A stretch of DNA of 6,968 nucleotides, taken from Pseudomonadota bacterium. GTDB lineage: Bacteria > Pseudomonadota > Gammaproteobacteria > Burkholderiales > Gallionellaceae. Where the stretch lies: assembly GCA_021783525.1 (NCBI GenBank), contig JAJXTT010000093.1, positions 1 to 6,968 of the forward strand. Direction: 5' to 3'. A program made the translations under genes and the position numbers. Below the pieces are notes generated by a model. The model saw only the letters and a program-made list of their open reading frames with translations. It made no database searches and had not been told where the DNA came from. Shown here piece by piece: positions 4,463-6,968 of the stretch. Within the stretch, counting starts at the first letter, position 1. Each line of letters opens with the position of its first letter.

Positions 4463-6355
4463 ATGGCACTGTTGCAGATCGCAGAACCCGGCCTCAGCGC
4501 CGCTCCCCACGAACACCGGCTGGCGGTCGGTATCGACCTCGGCACGACCAATTCCCTTGTAGCGACCGTACGCAACGGTATCAGTACCGTGCTGAACGAT
4601 ATCGAAGGTTGCGCACTGCTGCCGTCGGTTGTGCGCTATGCACCTGATGGCAGCGTGCAGGTCGGTTACGCGGCGCAGGCCGTGCAGAGCGACGACCCGC
4701 AAAACACCATCGTCTCGGTCAAGCGATTCATGGGGCGCAGCCTGAAGGATGTGGGCGAGGTGGGCAATCTGCCTTATCGCTTCGTCGATGCCCCTTCGAC
4801 AGGCTCGGGACAGGCCCCGGGCATGCTGCAATTGCGCACGGTCGCCGGCGCGAAGAGCCCGGTCGAAGTCTCGGCCGAAATACTCAAGGTGTTGCGCGAA
4901 CGCGCGGAACTTTCGCTGGGCGGCGAACTGGTCGGCGCCGTTATCACGGTGCCCGCCTACTTCGACGACGCGCAGCGCCAGGCCACCAAGGATGCCGCCA
5001 GGCTGGCCGGACTCAACGTGCTGCGCCTCCTGAACGAACCCACCGCCGCCGCCATCGCCTACGGGCTGGATAATGCCGCGGAAGGCGTGTACGCGGTGTT
5101 CGACCTGGGCGGCGGCACCTTTGATATTTCCATCCTGCGGCTTTCCAAAGGCGTGTTCGAGGTGCTGGCCACCAACGGCGATTCGGCGCTCGGCGGCGAC
5201 GACTTCGACCGCCGCATCTACTGCTGGATACTGGAGAACGGCGGCGTTTCCGCCCTGAGTGCGCATGACACGCGCCTGCTGCTGACGAATGCGCGCAGTG
5301 CCAAAGAACAGCTGACCGAGTATCCGCAGACGCAGATCACCGCAGTACTGGGCGGAGGCGACCTGGTGGACATGACCCTCAAGCGCGAGGTGTTCTACGA
5401 GATGACACAGAATCTTGTCGCACGTACCTTGCAGGCTACACGCAGGGCGTTGCGCGATGCCAAGCTGAAAGTCGAGGACATCAAGGGCGTCGTGATGGTG
5501 GGCGGTTCCACCCGCATGCCGCAGGTGCAGCATGCGGTCGGCGAATTCTTCGGACAGGCCCCCCTGAACAATCTGGATCCGGACAAGGTCGTGGCGCTGG
5601 GCGCCGCCATCCAGGCGAACGTGCTGGCCGGCAACCGCACTGCGGACGACTGGCTGCTGCTGGACGTGATCCCGCTCAGCCTGGGCATCGAGACGATGGG
5701 CGGACTGGTGGAGAAGATCATCCCGCGCAACAGCACGATACCCAGCGCGCGCGCGCAGGAATTCACGACCTACAAGGACGGGCAGACCGCGATGAGCATC
5801 CATGTGGTGCAGGGCGAACGCGAACTGGTGAGCGATTGCCGTTCCCTGGCGAAGTTCGAACTGCGCGGCATCCCGGCCATGGTGGCCGGCTCGGCGCGTA
5901 TCCGCGTCACGTTCCAGGTGGATGCCGACGGACTGCTCAGCGTTTCGGCGCGCGAGATGGCCAGCGGAACGGAGGCCAGCATCGTGGTGAAACCTTCATA
6001 TGGCCTGAGCGACGAGGAGATCACCCGCATGCTGCAAGACTCGGCCCGGCATGCGCGCGACGACATGGTCGCCCGCGCATTGCGCGAACTGCAGACCGAA
6101 GCTGCGCAATTGCTGGATGCCGTGGAGAATGCCCTGCAAGAGGATGGGGACGCGCTGCTCGACGAAATCGCGCAGGCGCGCATCCGCGGCAGCATGGATG
6201 CGTTGCGCGCGGTGCTTCAGGAGGAGGACCAGCAGGCGATCAAACGTGCAGTCGAGGCATTAAACTCGGCTTCCACCGAATTCGCGCAACTCCGCATGGA
6301 CAAAAGCGTGAAACATGCCCTGGCGGGGCACAAATTGTCGGAGCTCGAGGATTGA
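4463..6355 (+). CDS. hscA: Fe-S assembly Hsp70 chaperone HscA
   Basis: A 630-aa specialised Hsp70 that binds the LPPVK motif of IscU and uses ATP to promote cluster release; HscB is its partner. The N-terminus MALLQIAEPGLSAAPHEHRL is nearly identical to the E. coli start, confirming ATG 4463. ATPase motifs in order are IDLGTTNS (24-31), DLGGGTFDIS (214-223) and GGSTRMP (347-353). The interdomain linker region (LLLDVIPLSLGIETMGG) begins near 398, then the beta-sandwich peptide-binding domain (EFTTYKDGQTAMSIHVVQGE) and a helical lid from about 515. No clear ribosome binding site precedes it, so translation is probably coupled to hscB, 2 nt upstream. It is 14 residues longer than E. coli HscA. 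About seven of these fall at residues 111-118 (PSTGSGQA), encoded by a low-complexity, repeat-like segment that looks inserted in frame. Confidence 0.97.
   Translation: MALLQIAEPGLSAAPHEHRLAVGIDLGTTNSLVATVRNGISTVLNDIEGCALLPSVVRYAPDGSVQVGYAAQAVQSDDPQNTIVSVKRFMGRSLKDVGEVGNLPYRFVDAPSTGSGQAPGMLQLRTVAGAKSPVEVSAEILKVLRERAELSLGGELVGAVITVPAYFDDAQRQATKDAARLAGLNVLRLLNEPTAAAIAYGLDNAAEGVYAVFDLGGGTFDISILRLSKGVFEVLATNGDSALGGDDFDRRIYCWILENGGVSALSAHDTRLLLTNARSAKEQLTEYPQTQITAVLGGGDLVDMTLKREVFYEMTQNLVARTLQATRRALRDAKLKVEDIKGVVMVGGSTRMPQVQHAVGEFFGQAPLNNLDPDKVVALGAAIQANVLAGNRTADDWLLLDVIPLSLGIETMGGLVEKIIPRNSTIPSARAQEFTTYKDGQTAMSIHVVQGERELVSDCRSLAKFELRGIPAMVAGSARIRVTFQVDADGLLSVSAREMASGTEASIVVKPSYGLSDEEITRMLQDSARHARDDMVARALRELQTEAAQLLDAVENALQEDGDALLDEIAQARIRGSMDALRAVLQEEDQQAIKRAVEALNSASTEFAQLRMDKSVKHALAGHKLSELED
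4791..4816 (+). repeat. Repeat-like in-frame insertion within hscA
   Basis: This segment contains the direct repeat GACAGGC at 4798-4804 and 4809-4815. It resembles, from memory, a dispersed bacterial repeat with the core TTCGACAGGCTCAGGACAGG, whose frames give peptides such as STSSGQA. Compared with E. coli HscA, about seven residues are extra exactly here (after LPYRF-VDA), in the ATPase domain between RFMGRSL and the VSAEIL helix. The reading frame is kept. Insertion is inferred from one remembered homologue. Confidence 0.55.
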
Positions 6356-6356
6356 T

Positions 6357-6701
6357 ATGACCCAGATCATTGTCTTGCCGCATGTGGAGTTGTGCCCCAA
6401 GGGCGCACTGTTCGAGGCCGAAGCCGGTACCTCCATCTGCGATGCGCTGCTTGCGCACAATATCGAGATCGAACATGCCTGCGAAAAGTCCTGCGCCTGC
6501 ACCACCTGCCACGTCATCGTGCGCGAAGGCTTCAACAGCCTGGCGGAAGCGACAGACCAGGAAGAGGACCTGCTGGACAAGGCATGGGGGCTGGAAGCCA
6601 ATTCAAGACTGAGTTGCCAGGCCCTGGTCGGCAAGCAGGACCTGGTGGTCGAGATCCCCAAGTACACCATCAACATGGCGAAGGAAGGACATTCAAAATG
6701 A
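6357..6701 (+). CDS. fdx: ISC-type [2Fe-2S] ferredoxin
   Basis: A 114-aa adrenodoxin-type ferredoxin of the ISC operon that supplies electrons for cluster assembly on IscU. The four cluster ligands are Cys42, Cys48 and Cys51 (HACEKSCACTTCHV) and Cys87 (SRLSCQALV), at the same positions as in E. coli Fdx. Cys46 in the loop is the conserved non-ligand cysteine of this subfamily; Cys13 and Cys28 are additional. The acidic stretch TDQEEDLLDKAWG is the usual partner-binding surface. ATG 6357 lies one nt after the hscA stop, with GAGG at 6347-6350 as ribosome binding site; the frame is open further upstream, but only inside hscA. The last four bases (ATGA) overlap the start of iscX. Confidence 0.97.
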   Translation: MTQIIVLPHVELCPKGALFEAEAGTSICDALLAHNIEIEHACEKSCACTTCHVIVREGFNSLAEATDQEEDLLDKAWGLEANSRLSCQALVGKQDLVVEIPKYTINMAKEGHSK

Positions 6702-6892
6702 AATGGATCGACGTGAGGGATATCGCGATCGCCCTGGCTGAGAAGCACCCGGACATCGACCCGAGCAAGGTGCGCTTCGTCGATCTGCACAACTTTGTCG
6801 TCGACCTTGACGGCTTCGACGACGACCACAGCCGCGGCGGCGAAAAGGTGCTCGAAGCCATCCAGACCGCATGGATGGACGAGGCAGAATGA
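6698..6892 (+). CDS. iscX: Fe-S assembly protein IscX
   Basis: A 64-aa acidic protein of the IscX/YfhJ family; the E. coli protein has 66 residues. It binds IscS at the site also used by frataxin and ferredoxin, and can bind iron; it is regarded as a modulator of desulfurase activity. Family motifs visible here are MKWIDVRDIAIAL, HPDIDPSKVRFVDLH, the acidic DLDGFDDD and the end ILEAI-like VLEAIQTAWMDEAE. ATG 6698 overlaps the fdx stop in an ATGA arrangement, with AGGA at 6686-6689, 8 nt upstream. It is the last recognisable isc gene; a further start codon lies one nt beyond its stop. Confidence 0.96.
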   Translation: MKWIDVRDIAIALAEKHPDIDPSKVRFVDLHNFVVDLDGFDDDHSRGGEKVLEAIQTAWMDEAE

Positions 6893-6893
6893 C

Positions 6894-6968
6894 ATGCTGA
6901 AGTTCTGGCACAGCTTATCCAGGCGCTGGCTGTACCTGATCGGCGCATTGATCGTGGCCGCCCTGTTC
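6894..6968 (+). CDS. N-terminus of unidentified membrane or exported protein (3' cut off)
   Basis: Only the first 25 codons are present. ATG 6894 comes one nt after the iscX stop, with GAGG at 6881-6884 nine nt upstream, so it is probably translated from the same message. The peptide starts MLKFWHSLSRRWLYL and continues into a hydrophobic stretch (LIGALIVAALF). A positively charged start followed by a hydrophobic core indicates a signal peptide or an N-terminal membrane anchor. I do not recognise the protein. Known isc operons usually end at iscX or nearby, so this may be an unrelated gene sharing the transcript. Confidence 0.7.
   Translation, partial: MLKFWHSLSRRWLYLIGALIVAALF

Overview
The window holds a nearly complete, canonical ISC iron-sulfur cluster assembly locus, all on the + strand. 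The order is trmJ (3' part) - cysE - iscR - iscS - iscU - iscA - hscB - hscA - fdx - iscX - start of an unidentified membrane or exported protein. GC-rich codon use, the cysE-iscR-iscSUA-hscBA-fdx-iscX order and the protein sequences point to a proteobacterium. A betaproteobacterium of the Nitrosomonadales (Gallionella/Sideroxydans-like) is my best guess, from general resemblance rather than a search.

Layout. 1-493: C-terminal part of the TrmJ tRNA 2'-O-methyltransferase. 483-1214: short-form serine acetyltransferase CysE, overlapping trmJ by 11 nt. 1203-1235: a promoter (TTGATT, 17 nt, TATGAT) whose -35 lies on the cysE stop codon, inside a good match to a type 1 IscR operator. 1312-1785: IscR with all cluster ligands. 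1791-1837: a strong stem-loop in the iscR-iscS gap. 1856-3070: IscS. 3080-3153: two four-copy arrays of a 7-bp unit facing each other as a long imperfect hairpin, ending directly at the iscU ribosome binding site. 3165-3581 IscU, 3595-3918 IscA, 3918-4460 HscB, 4463-6355 HscA, 6357-6701 ferredoxin and 6698-6892 IscX are tightly packed, with overlaps of 1-4 nt or gaps of at most 13 nt. 6894-6968 begins another, membrane-anchored or secreted, protein that runs off the end.

How the genes work together. CysE makes O-acetylserine for cysteine synthesis. IscS takes sulfur from cysteine and passes it to the IscU scaffold. Fdx supplies electrons and IscX is thought to modulate IscS. HscB delivers IscU to the Hsp70 HscA, which recognises the LPPVK motif present in this IscU, and the cluster is released to carriers such as IscA. 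IscR with its own [2Fe-2S] cluster would repress the promoter when clusters are plentiful. All key catalytic and ligand residues are present, so the pathway looks functional.

I found no evidence of an undescribed enzymatic system. The unusual material is non-coding or repeat-derived: the iscR-iscS stem-loop (which on the - strand reads as an intrinsic terminator), the heptamer hairpin before iscU, and a short in-frame repeat-like insertion in HscA.
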